DNA of 64,000 nt, taken from the NCBI GenBank assembly GCA_964409355.1, contig CAYPDC010000005.1:3306-67305 (forward strand). The letters run 5' to 3'. Within the stretch, counting starts at the first letter, position 1, and each line of letters begins with the position of its first letter. Positions 15,786 through 25,152 of this stretch are shown here, piece after piece. This DNA is from PCC-10605 sp964409355 (lineage in GTDB: Bacteria > Cyanobacteriota > Cyanobacteriia > Cyanobacteriales > Cyanobacteriaceae). A program made the position numbers and the translations under genes. Under the pieces are notes generated by a model that did no database searches, had not been told where the DNA came from, and saw only the letters and a program-made list of their open reading frames with translations.

Positions 15786-16541
15786 CTATTCGTGATGTTC
15801 TTCTCCATGACCTTCCATGGCCTCTCCGATATAGGATGCGGCTAGAGTTGAGAAAATCAGGGCTTGGATCGCACTGGTAAATAAACCTAAGATCATCAAA
15901 GGTAAGGGGATAATCAAAGGTACGAGTAAAACCAATACTCCCACCGCTAACTCATCCGCCAAGATATTACCGAATAAACGGAAACTTAGGGATAAAGGAC
16001 GGGTGAAGTCTTCGATCGCCCTAAATGGTACCATAATTGGGGAAGGTTGAGCATAATCTGCAAAGTAACCTAAGCCTTTTTTACTAATCCCAGCATAGAA
16101 ATAAGCGAGAGAAGTTAATAAAGCAAAAGCCACAGTGGTATTTATGTCAACCGTAGGAGCGCTTAATTCCCCTTCAGGAATTTCGATTAATTTCCAAGGG
16201 ATTAATGCCCCAGACCAGTTAGAAACAAAAATAAACAAAAATAGTGTACCAATAAAAGGTACCCAAGGACGATATTCTTTTTCGCCAATTTGATCTTTGG
16301 CTAAACCACGCAAAAAATCCAGTACATACTCCATAAAGTTTTGGAAGCCACTGGGGATTCTTTGAATGTTACGAGTAGCGGCAATAGATGCGATCAGCAG
16401 AACACCGATCACGAACCAAGAAACCATAAATACCTGTCCGTGAACTCTGTATTTACCGATCTCCCAGTAAAAATGTTCGCCAACTTCGATGGCCGCTAAA
16501 TTAAACTGATGAAACAAATTTAAAGTGTTTGCGAATTCCAT
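15786..16541 (-). CDS. atpB: F-type ATP synthase subunit a
   Basis: Stator channel subunit of Fo, 251 residues with five to six membrane helices. The essential arginine lies in PLSLSFRLFGNILADELAVG (helix 4), and the last helix is LIIPLPLMILGLFTSAIQAL. The tail is His/Glu-rich (EGHGEEHHE), as in other cyanobacteria. It follows atpI by 50 bases and precedes atpE by 227 bases. Confidence 0.97.
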   Translation of the reverse strand: MEFANTLNLFHQFNLAAIEVGEHFYWEIGKYRVHGQVFMVSWFVIGVLLIASIAATRNIQRIPSGFQNFMEYVLDFLRGLAKDQIGEKEYRPWVPFIGTLFLFIFVSNWSGALIPWKLIEIPEGELSAPTVDINTTVAFALLTSLAYFYAGISKKGLGYFADYAQPSPIMVPFRAIEDFTRPLSLSFRLFGNILADELAVGVLVLLVPLIIPLPLMILGLFTSAIQALIFSTLAASYIGEAMEGHGEEHHE

Positions 16542-16591
16542 TGAACAAGATTTGTCCTGATTAGAAGAATCGATGTCAATTTACCATACAA

Positions 16592-17023
16592 TTAGCCCTT
16601 TTGTGCGGATTTTTGGAGATTACCCAATAAACTGGTAGGAATTACATACAATAAAATCGCCACTTTATAGGTTAAAAAGCCTAAGAAAACGGGTAATAAT
16701 TGTAATTGTTGCCATTGGGTAGCTATAATCATTAAACCGACAAAAATCCCTAGACGAGTTGAACCAATTTTCGTTTTATATACCCCGACTCTTTCTACTT
16801 CCCTTGCTAACATATTTAAGTAAACCAAACTAACACAAGCTCCCAGAAGATAACTAAGGCTAGTTTGAAGGCTATAAAACACCCAGACTAAAATAAAACT
16901 AACAAGGGCGATGACGATTGTACCGATGAGCAGGTTATTGCGGAGTTGATAAAATTCTCCCATAGAGTTATCTACGGGTTTTTGTTCCTGTTCTTGCTCT
17001 GGTGATGATTCAACGGTATTCAT
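16592..17023 (-). CDS. atpI: ATP synthase operon protein AtpI (Atp1)
   Basis: Small hydrophobic protein (143 residues) encoded first in the atp operon; the family helps assemble the c-ring. A charged N-terminus (SSPEQEQEQKPVDNSMGEFY) precedes about four membrane helices starting near residue 32 (LLIGTIVIALVSFILVWVFY). Sequence is poorly conserved in this family; position and topology carry the call. Confidence 0.85.
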   Translation of the reverse strand: MNTVESSPEQEQEQKPVDNSMGEFYQLRNNLLIGTIVIALVSFILVWVFYSLQTSLSYLLGACVSLVYLNMLAREVERVGVYKTKIGSTRLGIFVGLMIIATQWQQLQLLPVFLGFLTYKVAILLYVIPTSLLGNLQKSAQKG

Positions 17024-17268
17024 AGTAAGATTAGGGATATTAACAAGGAAATTGGTTTTTTGCTCGGCGATCGAACTTTAAGCTAAATCAAGGCTTATTT
17101 TATCATGGAGGGTGTGATTAAGTTAACTTTTCTTCATGCTTTCAATGAGGAGGTGCGATTGCAATAAAAAATCCCAATTAAATACTTAAGTAACTACCTC
17201 GCCCCACGCAACAAATATCAAACTACTTAGATAAAAATATGCAAAATACTAAAAAATTATTTCTGTAG

Positions 17269-17292
17269 GGTGGGCAATGCCCACCTTTTTTT
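17269..17292 (+). terminator. GGTGGGC hairpin with T tract
   Basis: GGTGGGC at 17269-17275 pairs with GCCCACC at 17279-17285 over AAT, followed by seven T residues. It looks like a strong intrinsic terminator for plus-strand transcripts, though no plus-strand gene ends here. It is one of the GTAGGGTGGGC dispersed hairpins. The surrounding 441-base gap (17024-17464) otherwise holds the atp promoter region and the antitoxin remnant. Confidence 0.55.
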
Positions 17293-17360
17293 GTTTTTTT
17301 TGCATCTTTGCTAGAATTTACTTAATGATTCTGAAAGAATACTATTAAAAAATAATTAAA

Positions 17361-17426
17361 ATGACAAAATTACAATTGATTCAAGCTGAAATTGAAAGTC
17401 TTAATTCCGATGAATTTTCTTACTGA
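17361..17426 (+). pseudogene. Remnant of a small antitoxin-like gene
   Basis: ATG ACA AAA TTA encodes MTKLQLIQAEIESLNSDEFSY and then TGA. Cyanobacterial genomes carry many short antitoxin-like proteins starting MTKLxLIQxEIExL and continuing with LRxWINE. Here the frame after the TGA reads KNWINE, as expected if a leucine codon became TGA, and similarity then ends at the 3' end of the DUF262 gene. No toxin gene is beside it. Confidence 0.5.
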
Positions 17427-17464
17427 AAAAATTGGATTAATGAAACAGTTAAGTCTTTGCCTAT

Positions 17465-19456
17465 TTATTCCTCAAGATTTATTTGCCAATCGTCGCTAGA
17501 TAAATCGCAAGTTTCCAGAATTTTTTGACAAAAAGAATAAATGTCTTGAGCGGATAGTTGTACTTCTACAAAAATATCATTTTTTAACTGACGAGTTGCC
17601 CTTAAATCTCCTTTGTTTTTCGATAAAAAACGAGGAAAAGTTAATAATAATTCTTCAAATTTATCTGTTTCTACTTCAGCAATATTATTTAAGGTTATCT
17701 CTAAAATATCTCGCCAACTTTTAACCGAATATTCTTCCTCAAACATTTTTAAACTCTTAGGAGTTGTTCCAGTAACACCCTTCCTGCTTTTATATTTGTA
17801 ATTTTTATCCCCAAAATAACTCCATATTTTTAAAGCAATATCCGCTAATTTTTCCGCTCTATTTTCAATATCTTCCTTATGCCAATTCGTGACAGTTTGA
17901 AAGTATTTATTAATTTCTAAATGACTATTTTTTAATTCTTTTTGCTTATTAATAAAAGTATCATTTGATAACTCTGAATTATAAGCAGTCAAACTTAAAT
18001 TGCCTAAAGAATGTAATAATAATTCATAGATAATTTCATAATCTTCACCGAGATGATTTTTCCACCATTCATTTAACCTCTGAGGCATAATATGTTCAAT
18101 GGTAAGATTATCAAAAGAAACAGTTTCTTTATGTCCAAAAGATTCTTCAATGGATTCTAATATTAATCTTGCTTTTTCGGTACGATTACTACCATATAAT
18201 TTAACCTGTTTAATTTTGTCTCTAAATTCTTCATCTTGAGGATAATCTTGGGTTTGTAAATGTCTTTTTAATTCGTCTAAAAAATTTATATTTTCTAAGT
18301 CTGTATTTTTACTTACCTGAGTGTATAAAAGAGCAAAAATACGATTTAAACCCCTCGTTTGCACATTACAGACAAATCTTCTAATAATAAAGTTTTCAAT
18401 AATTTTACAAATCTCAAGAAAATCTGTCTCCGTTAATCTATTTTCTTGCCAGTCATTATAACAATTTAATAAAAAAGGATAAACAGTTTTTATATCTAGA
18501 CTTTTAATTCTTTTTAAAGATTTTCTTACTTGAATATTCTTTTCTAGTTCGGGATTAAGAAAAATAGCATAATAATGAGCAAATTTATAAATATCTTTCA
18601 AATAATCTCTTATATCATATTTTATGGCTTGTTCTTTTAACGCAAAGTAAACTTGATTTGTTTTAATATCTTTCCCTTTTTTAGTGAGATAATATCTGAG
18701 AAAATCCGTTAAGTTATCTTGTAATAAGTTTTGCATCGGTAGCCAATATTGTTCATAAATTTTATCCTGATCACTACCTTGAATACCCATGAATAAATAA
18801 TTACGGATTAGATCAGCTTGAGTTAAAGGTTGCCCTTTAGCGTTTAAACTTTCAAAAACTAAATAAGGGTTATCGTCTTTTCCTAAAACAATACTGATAA
18901 CGATTAAATAACTACCAATAATATCAATTAATTTTCCACATTCCCCTTCTGACAATCTTTTAATTTTACGAGAGAAAAAAAGATAACATTCATAAATATA
19001 ATTTTTAGACTGTTTAATACCAATATTTTCTTGATTGATAATATCATAAAAAAATTGTCCATCTATTTGAGTTGGTAAAAGTTTAAAAAAGTTATCCCCT
19101 TCTTCATAGGTATTAGTTAAATAATTATTATTTATTTTGTCAACTAATTTGTAACTATCAATTATATTTGCTTGATCTCTAATGGTTGCTAAAAGTATTA
19201 ATATAGTTGTTAATCTTTGTTGTCCATCAATTAATAAAAACTTACTAATTCCTTCAGGAGAAGACTCTATTTGCATAGTAACAATTGAGCCAAAAAAGTG
19301 AGGAGAATTGAACTCATTATCTAATAATTCAATAATGTCATTCCAAAGTTGTTCCCACTGAGATTTTTCCCAACTATAAGGACGTTGAAATAAAGGAACA
19401 ATATATTGTTTTTCTCCCTGTATAATTTCTCGTAGTGTGGTTTCTCTTGCCTGCAT
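17465..19456 (-). CDS. DUF262/DUF1524 protein, GmrSD-like type IV restriction candidate
   Basis: 663 residues. The N-terminal DUF262 (ParB-like NTPase fold) has FQRPYSW at 23-29 and IDGQQRLTT near residue 76. A long helical middle follows. DUF1524, an HNH-like nuclease, shows IEHIMPQRL near residue 452 and LGNLSLTAYN soon after. The last 90 residues (SVKSWRDILEITLNNIAEVE onward) form a small extra domain like those found at the ends of DUF262 proteins. In GmrSD the two domains make an NTP-dependent enzyme that cuts glucosylated hydroxymethylcytosine DNA. Here it stands alone, is AT-rich and has an antitoxin remnant at its 3' end. A defence role is inference. Confidence 0.85.
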   Translation of the reverse strand: MQARETTLREIIQGEKQYIVPLFQRPYSWEKSQWEQLWNDIIELLDNEFNSPHFFGSIVTMQIESSPEGISKFLLIDGQQRLTTILILLATIRDQANIIDSYKLVDKINNNYLTNTYEEGDNFFKLLPTQIDGQFFYDIINQENIGIKQSKNYIYECYLFFSRKIKRLSEGECGKLIDIIGSYLIVISIVLGKDDNPYLVFESLNAKGQPLTQADLIRNYLFMGIQGSDQDKIYEQYWLPMQNLLQDNLTDFLRYYLTKKGKDIKTNQVYFALKEQAIKYDIRDYLKDIYKFAHYYAIFLNPELEKNIQVRKSLKRIKSLDIKTVYPFLLNCYNDWQENRLTETDFLEICKIIENFIIRRFVCNVQTRGLNRIFALLYTQVSKNTDLENINFLDELKRHLQTQDYPQDEEFRDKIKQVKLYGSNRTEKARLILESIEESFGHKETVSFDNLTIEHIMPQRLNEWWKNHLGEDYEIIYELLLHSLGNLSLTAYNSELSNDTFINKQKELKNSHLEINKYFQTVTNWHKEDIENRAEKLADIALKIWSYFGDKNYKYKSRKGVTGTTPKSLKMFEEEYSVKSWRDILEITLNNIAEVETDKFEELLLTFPRFLSKNKGDLRATRQLKNDIFVEVQLSAQDIYSFCQKILETCDLSSDDWQINLEE

Positions 19457-19605
19457 TTTCTTTGACGACTATATTTTTCCATAATAATTGTATCATGAAC
19501 CACTTATGTGAATATAAGTTCATCTTCACTCAAAAATAATTATTTCTCCCTAGAATGATTTTTCACAGACTATAATGGAAAATGTAAAGAAATGTTGAGA
19601 AGATT

Positions 19606-20274
19606 ATGAGTAAGATTGACCTAGCAGACATCGATCGCCGCTTAGAGAGTAGCAACTCTAAAGATAGACTCCTTGCCCTTGCATCCCTTAGGCAAGTAGA
19701 GGCAAAAGACGCAGTACCTTTAATTAAAAAAGTAATCTATGATGAAATGTTACCGGTGCGTTCTATGGCAATTTTTGCTTTGGGAGTGAAACAAACTGAG
19801 GAATGTTTACCAATCTTAGTAAAATTATTAGAAACAGATCCAGACTATGGTATTCGTGCTGATGCGGCAGGTGCATTAGGATATTTAAGAGATATTGGTG
19901 CTTTTGAGCCTTTAGTCAGGGCATTTTATGAGGATACGGAATGGTTAGTGCGTTTTAGTGCCGCCGTTTCTCTGGGCAATTTAGGAGATATTAGGGCAAA
20001 AACTTTATTATTAGGGGCTTTACGCAGCAATGAAACTGCTTTACAACAGGCTGCAATTTCTGCCCTCGGAGAAGTAAAAGCAGAAGACTGTATCGGAGAA
20101 ATTTTAGTATTTGTACAATCGGAGGATTGGTTAATTCGTCAACGAGTTGCTGAATCTTTAGGGAATTTTCAGGGGAATAAAAAAGCTATTTCCGCCCTTA
20201 ATTTCCTCGCCAAAGATTCTCATCCTCAAGTTTGTCAAGCGGCTAACTATTCTTTACAAAAAGTTTCTAGTTGA
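19606..20274 (+). CDS. HEAT-repeat protein (PBS-lyase-like, NblB-size)
   Basis: 222 residues made of about six HEAT repeats of roughly 31 residues, for example PVRSMAIFALGVKQTEECLP, IRADAAGALGYLRDIGAFEP and VRFSAAVSLGNLGDIRAKTL. In cyanobacteria such proteins include phycobilin lyase subunits and NblB, which is about 220 residues long and acts in phycobilisome breakdown. Length and single-gene setting fit NblB, but HEAT repeats alone do not prove it. It starts 149 bases from the divergent DUF262 gene. Confidence 0.75.
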   Translation: MSKIDLADIDRRLESSNSKDRLLALASLRQVEAKDAVPLIKKVIYDEMLPVRSMAIFALGVKQTEECLPILVKLLETDPDYGIRADAAGALGYLRDIGAFEPLVRAFYEDTEWLVRFSAAVSLGNLGDIRAKTLLLGALRSNETALQQAAISALGEVKAEDCIGEILVFVQSEDWLIRQRVAESLGNFQGNKKAISALNFLAKDSHPQVCQAANYSLQKVSS

Positions 20275-20331
20275 AATTAAAGCAGTTTGATCTAAAATCT
20301 ACTAGGGATCAACCTAATTCGGGCTATAAAA

Positions 20332-20404
20332 TAGACATCTGGCAGAAATCAGGCTAGAAGCCCGAAATACTGTTGAAAAATCGTAATTTTTGGAGAAGTC
20401 TAAT
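20332..20404. repeat. MITE-like element, full copy A
   Basis: A 73-bp unit between HEAT and oxoprolinase genes: TAGACATCTGG at the left end, a central palindrome GGCTAGAAGCC, and GGAGAAGTCTAAT at the right. Both ends carry TA, as in TA-targeting Tc1/IS630 elements. Another copy in the opposite orientation is at 25341-25414. Confidence 0.7.
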
Positions 20405-20438
20405 CTTATATTTTTACCAGATGTTTACTGGTTTCCTA

Positions 20439-23400
20439 TTAAGATAAAATATTTAATATACTAAATCCTCCGCCTCCAGGAGTTTCAATTACAAAAACAT
20501 CATCTATATCTACATTAACAGTATCATTAGACAATAAAAATTGTTTTTCCTGATTATTTTTAATAATATAATTTAATCCTTTTTTACCTTCTTTTCCTCC
20601 TTCTAAACCTTGAGGAGAAATCACCCTTCTACTAGACAAAATTCCTGCCGTCATCGGTTGTAAAAAACGAATGGCACGAATTACGCCGTTACCCCCTCTG
20701 TATTTCCCTTCCCCTCCACTATTTTCCCTGATTCTAAACTCCTCAACCCTGACAGGATAGCGAGTTTCTAACACTTCCACATCGGTTAAACGGGAATTTG
20801 TCAGATGAACCTGAATAGCATCTGTACCATGATGGTTATATCCTGCTCCAGAGCCACCGCAAATAGTCTCATAGTATTGATATTCGCTATTACCAAAAGT
20901 AAAATTATTCATAGTACCCTGAGAATTTGCCATAATTCCTAAAGCTCCATAAAGACAATCTGCAATGTTTTGGGATGTTTCCACATTTCCCGCTACCACT
21001 GCACAAGGATATTTCGGATTCAACAGACAACCTTCAGGAATAATGATATTTAAAGGTTTGAGGCAACCAGCGTTAAGGGGTATATCATCGTCAACTAAAG
21101 TGCGAAAAACGTATAAAACCACCGCTTTTGTGATAGAAACAGGGGCATTAAAATTGTTATTTTGTCGAGGAGAAGTGCCTGTAAAATCAATATTTGCTGT
21201 TAAATTTTCCTTATTGATAGTTATTTTAGTCTCAATTTTTGTTCCATTATCTAAATTAATAGTATAAGTACCGTTATGCAGATTTTTAATAGCTTTTTTA
21301 ACACATTTTTCTGCATTATTTTGAACAAATTGCATATAATTATTAACGGTATCTAAACTATATTTATTAACTAGATTAATTAATTCTTTTACTCCCTTCT
21401 TGTTAGCGGCAACCTGAGCTTTTAAATCTGTTAAATTTTGTTGATAATATCTCACAGGATAGGCATGATTAGTTAATAATTCATATAATTTTTGCTCTTG
21501 AAATTCGCCCTTTTTAATTAAACAAAAATTATCGATTAAGATTCCTTCTTCTGTAATATTGGTACTATTAGAAGGCATGGAAGCAGGAGTTACACCTCCT
21601 ATATCTGCATGATGTCCACGGGAAGCAACATAAAAATTAGGTTTTGCATTATTTTTAATAAAAACTGGGGTAATAGCGGTTATATCTGGTAAATGAGTAC
21701 CGCCATTATAGGGATTATTAGTTAAATAAACATCTTCTTTTTCAATGGTTATTTTCTCATCGTTAATTAAGGCTTTGACACTTTCACTTATTGAGCCTAA
21801 ATGTACAGGAATATGGGGGGCATTTGCCACTAATTCCCCTTGAGAATCAAAAATCGCACAGGAAAAATCTAGTCTTTCTTTAATATTTACCGAATAGCTA
21901 GTATTTTGTAAAGTTATGCCCATTTCTTCGGCGATAAAACGGAATAGATTATTAAAAATTTCTAGTAAAATGGGATCTGGTTTTGCTATTTCTTGAGTGA
22001 CAATATTTAAAGATGGTTGATTCTCTAAATAAGTTAAGATTAAATGCCCATTATGGTTAATTTCTCCTTGCCATCCTTTTTCAATGACATTGGTACCAAT
22101 GGATTCTATAATTAATGCTGGACCATTTATTTTTTGATTAATAGATAAGTTATTTCTCTCATAAACTGGGGTATTATACCACTGGGTTTTACTATACATT
22201 TTCACTGTGGTAATGGGTTGAGAATGAGAGCTAAGATTATTGTTTAATGGTTGATGATTTTCTTGATAGGTAGGAGAAATTAATTCCAGGGAGATTTTTT
22301 CTATAATTAACTGTTTTTTTGGAATCATAAAACCATACCTTTGTTGATGTATCTGATTAAATTCTTCAGTAATTATTTGATAGTTTTTATTAAAGTTAAC
22401 GGGTAAACTAAAATCTGTACCTTGATATTTTAGATAGATTTTTAAGTTAGTTTGATAATGATTATTTTGTCCATTAATTTGTTTTTCTAAATCTTTCTGA
22501 GCTTTTATTTCCAATTGCTGATATTCTTTTCTTATATCTTCAATGATAGTAATATCTAAAGGATAATTGAGGCTTTTTTCTTTGATAATGATGATTTCTG
22601 CTAAACCAATACCGTAGGCAGATAAAACTCCTGCAAAGGGATGAATAATTATAGTTTTCATGCCTAAATTTTCAGCAATTAAACAGGCGTGTTGTCCTCC
22701 TGCACCACCAAAACAACAAAGGGCATACTCACTGACATCATATCCTTTTTGCAAAGATATTTTTTTGATGGCATTTGCCATTATTTCTACGGCAATGGTT
22801 AAAAATCCTTGGGCGATCGCTTCTATCTTTTTCTCGGTTTTAATAGTTGTTTTTAACTGCTGAAATTGCTTTTCTACTAAACTTAAGTTTAAGGACTCTT
22901 TGGCATTTTTACCAAATACTTTAGGGAAAAAATCAGCCTGAATTTTACCTAATAATAAGTTACAGTCGGTGATGGTTAGTTTATCCCCCTTACCATAGCA
23001 TACAGGACCGGGGTTCGCTCCTGCTGATTCTGGTCCAACTCGGTATCTTTCACCGTCAAAGTGGCAAATTGAGCCTCCTCCTGCGGCTACGGTGTGAATT
23101 GCCATCATGGGAGTACAGATTCTCACTCCTGCTACTTCTGTCTCGAAATTTCTCTCGTATTCTCCTGCATAGTGGGCAACATCGGTGGAAGTGCCTCCCA
23201 TATCAAAGGTAATAATTTTATTAAATCCTGCTTGTTGAGAAGTTTTGACGGCGCCGACTATTCCTCCCGCCGGACCTGATAATATGCTATCTTTACCTTG
23301 AAAGTAGTTACTATCCACTAATCCGCCATTGGATTGCATAAACATTAATGGTGGTTGAGATTCCTTCGCATTCGCTCGGAATGACAATATTTCGTTGTTA

Positions 23401-24143
23401 GTATAAGCTGAATATATTTGTTGGATGTATCGCCGTAAGACGGGGGAGAGGTAAGCGTCAACTACCGTAGTATCTCCCCGACTCACTAGCTTCATTAAGT
23501 TACTGATTTGATGAGATAAAGATATTTGTGTATATCCTATTTTAGATGCGATCGCACCTATTTGTAATTCATGATCTGGATAACGATAACTATGGAGTAA
23601 AACTATAGCACAACTGCGAAAACCTTGATTATAAGCGCGTTGTAAATCTTTTTCTACTTGGGATAAATTGAGGGGTTGTAATTCTTCTCCCGTAGCGGAA
23701 AAACGTCCTTGAACTTCGATCGGCGTAGCCGCACCTTCGGTGACCGCATCTTGGTACAACATTTCAGGTAAGATGATATGACGGGCAAAAATATTGGGGC
23801 GATGTTGATAACCAATCCTTAAAGCATCCTTAAAACCCTGATTAATAATTAAGATAACAGGTTCACCTTTTCTTTCTAGTAAAGCATTAGTTGCCACCGT
23901 TGTCCCCATTTTTATCACTTCTATCTTATCAATGGGTAAAGGTTGCCCATGAGGAATATTGAGAATTTGCCGAATACCTTCGATGGGTGCAGATTGATAA
24001 TGCTCAGGATTCTCCGATAATAGTTTATGGGTGATAATCTCATTTTCAGGGGTAAGAGCTACAATATCAGTAAAAGTACCGCCCCTGTCAATCCAAAACT
24101 GCCATTTTTTCTGATGAGAAAATCCATTATTGTCAAAAACCAT
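20439..24143 (-). CDS. 5-oxoprolinase-type hydantoinase A/B fusion ATPase
   Basis: 1234 residues joining HyuA and HyuB halves, as in ATP-dependent 5-oxoprolinase, which opens 5-oxoproline to glutamate. The N-terminal Hydant_A_N domain is about 13-205 (WIDRGGTFTDIVA). The HyuA ATPase core is about 220-530 (TFDMGGTSTDVAHYAGEY, RVGPESAGANPGP). HyuB is about 715-1230 (GELVANAPHIPVHLGSISES, SRGHHADIGG). Two short stretches look inserted: residues about 132-142 (DAVTEGAATPIE) and about 250-263 (LSFRANAKESQ), both encoded by palindromic intergenic-type repeats yet in frame. Related enzymes act on hydantoins, so the substrate is not certain. Confidence 0.9.
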   Translation of the reverse strand: MVFDNNGFSHQKKWQFWIDRGGTFTDIVALTPENEIITHKLLSENPEHYQSAPIEGIRQILNIPHGQPLPIDKIEVIKMGTTVATNALLERKGEPVILIINQGFKDALRIGYQHRPNIFARHIILPEMLYQDAVTEGAATPIEVQGRFSATGEELQPLNLSQVEKDLQRAYNQGFRSCAIVLLHSYRYPDHELQIGAIASKIGYTQISLSHQISNLMKLVSRGDTTVVDAYLSPVLRRYIQQIYSAYTNNEILSFRANAKESQPPLMFMQSNGGLVDSNYFQGKDSILSGPAGGIVGAVKTSQQAGFNKIITFDMGGTSTDVAHYAGEYERNFETEVAGVRICTPMMAIHTVAAGGGSICHFDGERYRVGPESAGANPGPVCYGKGDKLTITDCNLLLGKIQADFFPKVFGKNAKESLNLSLVEKQFQQLKTTIKTEKKIEAIAQGFLTIAVEIMANAIKKISLQKGYDVSEYALCCFGGAGGQHACLIAENLGMKTIIIHPFAGVLSAYGIGLAEIIIIKEKSLNYPLDITIIEDIRKEYQQLEIKAQKDLEKQINGQNNHYQTNLKIYLKYQGTDFSLPVNFNKNYQIITEEFNQIHQQRYGFMIPKKQLIIEKISLELISPTYQENHQPLNNNLSSHSQPITTVKMYSKTQWYNTPVYERNNLSINQKINGPALIIESIGTNVIEKGWQGEINHNGHLILTYLENQPSLNIVTQEIAKPDPILLEIFNNLFRFIAEEMGITLQNTSYSVNIKERLDFSCAIFDSQGELVANAPHIPVHLGSISESVKALINDEKITIEKEDVYLTNNPYNGGTHLPDITAITPVFIKNNAKPNFYVASRGHHADIGGVTPASMPSNSTNITEEGILIDNFCLIKKGEFQEQKLYELLTNHAYPVRYYQQNLTDLKAQVAANKKGVKELINLVNKYSLDTVNNYMQFVQNNAEKCVKKAIKNLHNGTYTINLDNGTKIETKITINKENLTANIDFTGTSPRQNNNFNAPVSITKAVVLYVFRTLVDDDIPLNAGCLKPLNIIIPEGCLLNPKYPCAVVAGNVETSQNIADCLYGALGIMANSQGTMNNFTFGNSEYQYYETICGGSGAGYNHHGTDAIQVHLTNSRLTDVEVLETRYPVRVEEFRIRENSGGEGKYRGGNGVIRAIRFLQPMTAGILSSRRVISPQGLEGGKEGKKGLNYIIKNNQEKQFLLSNDTVNVDIDDVFVIETPGGGGFSILNILS
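23357..23389. repeat. In-frame repeat inside oxoprolinase gene (I)
   Basis: The stretch contains GAGATTCCTTCGC and GCTCGGAATGACA, the well-known type of dispersed palindromic repeat reading GTCATTCCGAGC on the other strand. It encodes LSFRANAKES, placed before PLMFMQSNGG, where homologs usually have a short loop. Confidence 0.6.
23717..23750. repeat. In-frame repeat inside oxoprolinase gene (II)
   Basis: CGATCGGCGTAGCCGCACC followed by TTCGGTGACCGCATC forms a GC-rich partial palindrome. It encodes DAVTEGAATPIE between LPEMLYQ and VQGRFSATG, a point where related proteins run straight on. Confidence 0.55.
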
Positions 24144-24335
24144 GATATTTTTAATTAAAATTGAGGTGAACTACTCCCGATCGCTTTATTAGACATCTGA
24201 TAGAAACACAGGCAAGAAGTCTATTTTAACGATCACTATTAGCGTAATGGAGATTTAGGCTCTGTTACTTTGACATCGAGATTTATTGCAAAGCGGTTTA
24301 TGAGTGGAAACCTTTATCTCCCAATGAAATGAATT

Positions 24336-24776
24336 TCATTTTTTGAGACTGTATTTAAGTTTTTTCCTGACTAAATAATAAACCACATCATAACTAACTT
24401 GAAGTTGAAACTCTTGATTTAACCAGTTTTGAATGTCTTTATAAGTTTTGAAATCAAAATCGTCTGCCAGTTTTTCCATTAATATTTTGATGACATTATC
24501 GGGGATAAGTGATTTTCTGCCGCCGCTATTTTTATCTTTTTTATCTTTTAAAAATTCTTCTATTCCCTCTTGTTGATAGCATCTTAACCACCATTGAATT
24601 GTTACCCGATGTTTGCCAACTATTTTGGCTACTTCGGTGATGGTTTTGACTTGTTTGCTTTTGAGTAGATACAACACTTGGATTTTCTGAAAGTTATCAG
24701 AGGTTTTTTGGTGATTTAATAGTTGTTTCAAGGTTTCAATGGATTCGATAATCTTTACTTGGGAAATTGCTGACAT
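24336..24776 (-). pseudogene. IS630-family transposase, N-terminal (orfA) part only
   Basis: 146 residues with helix-turn-helix segments (TITEVAKIVGKHRVTIQWWL) followed by a winged-helix-like part (SYDVVYYLVRKKLK). This matches orfA of cyanobacterial IS630/ISY100-like elements, whose DDE half follows by frameshift in orfB. Only about 150 bases separate its stop from the possible element end at 24188, and no DDE motif is readable there, so the transposase is probably inactive. Confidence 0.75.
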
Positions 24777-25152
24777 GAAATTATCTGTAAAAACTGTTTA
24801 ACAAATTTGTCTTCTTGAGGCAATCTACTTCTTTTGCTGTATTCAATTTATTGATAATCTTTCACAACAAAATATGATAAATCTTTACAATTTAAGAGGC
24901 AAAGACCCAGAATGGGAAAAACAAATCAACTTAAAAACTTTTGTCTGCAATAGTTTCATTGATCTTAATATATTCTTAAACACTAATGAAGAAAATTAAA
25001 AAAAGCTGAAATAATTAAAAAAGAATCTTAATTAATGTTACTATGATTGGTAGTTAGTTAAAAAAGAATTTCATTAAAATGACCCAACTATATTAAAATA
25101 TAGTTATTAAGTGAAACTAAAATTTAGCAAACAAAAAAAGATTATTAAAATA

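Noticed and set aside
24872..25000. A 42-residue plus-strand frame (MINLYNLRGKDPEWEKQI...) right of the IS630 fragment
   Set aside because: No ribosome site and no recognised family; the frame is open upstream without a start and the region looks like decayed element DNA.
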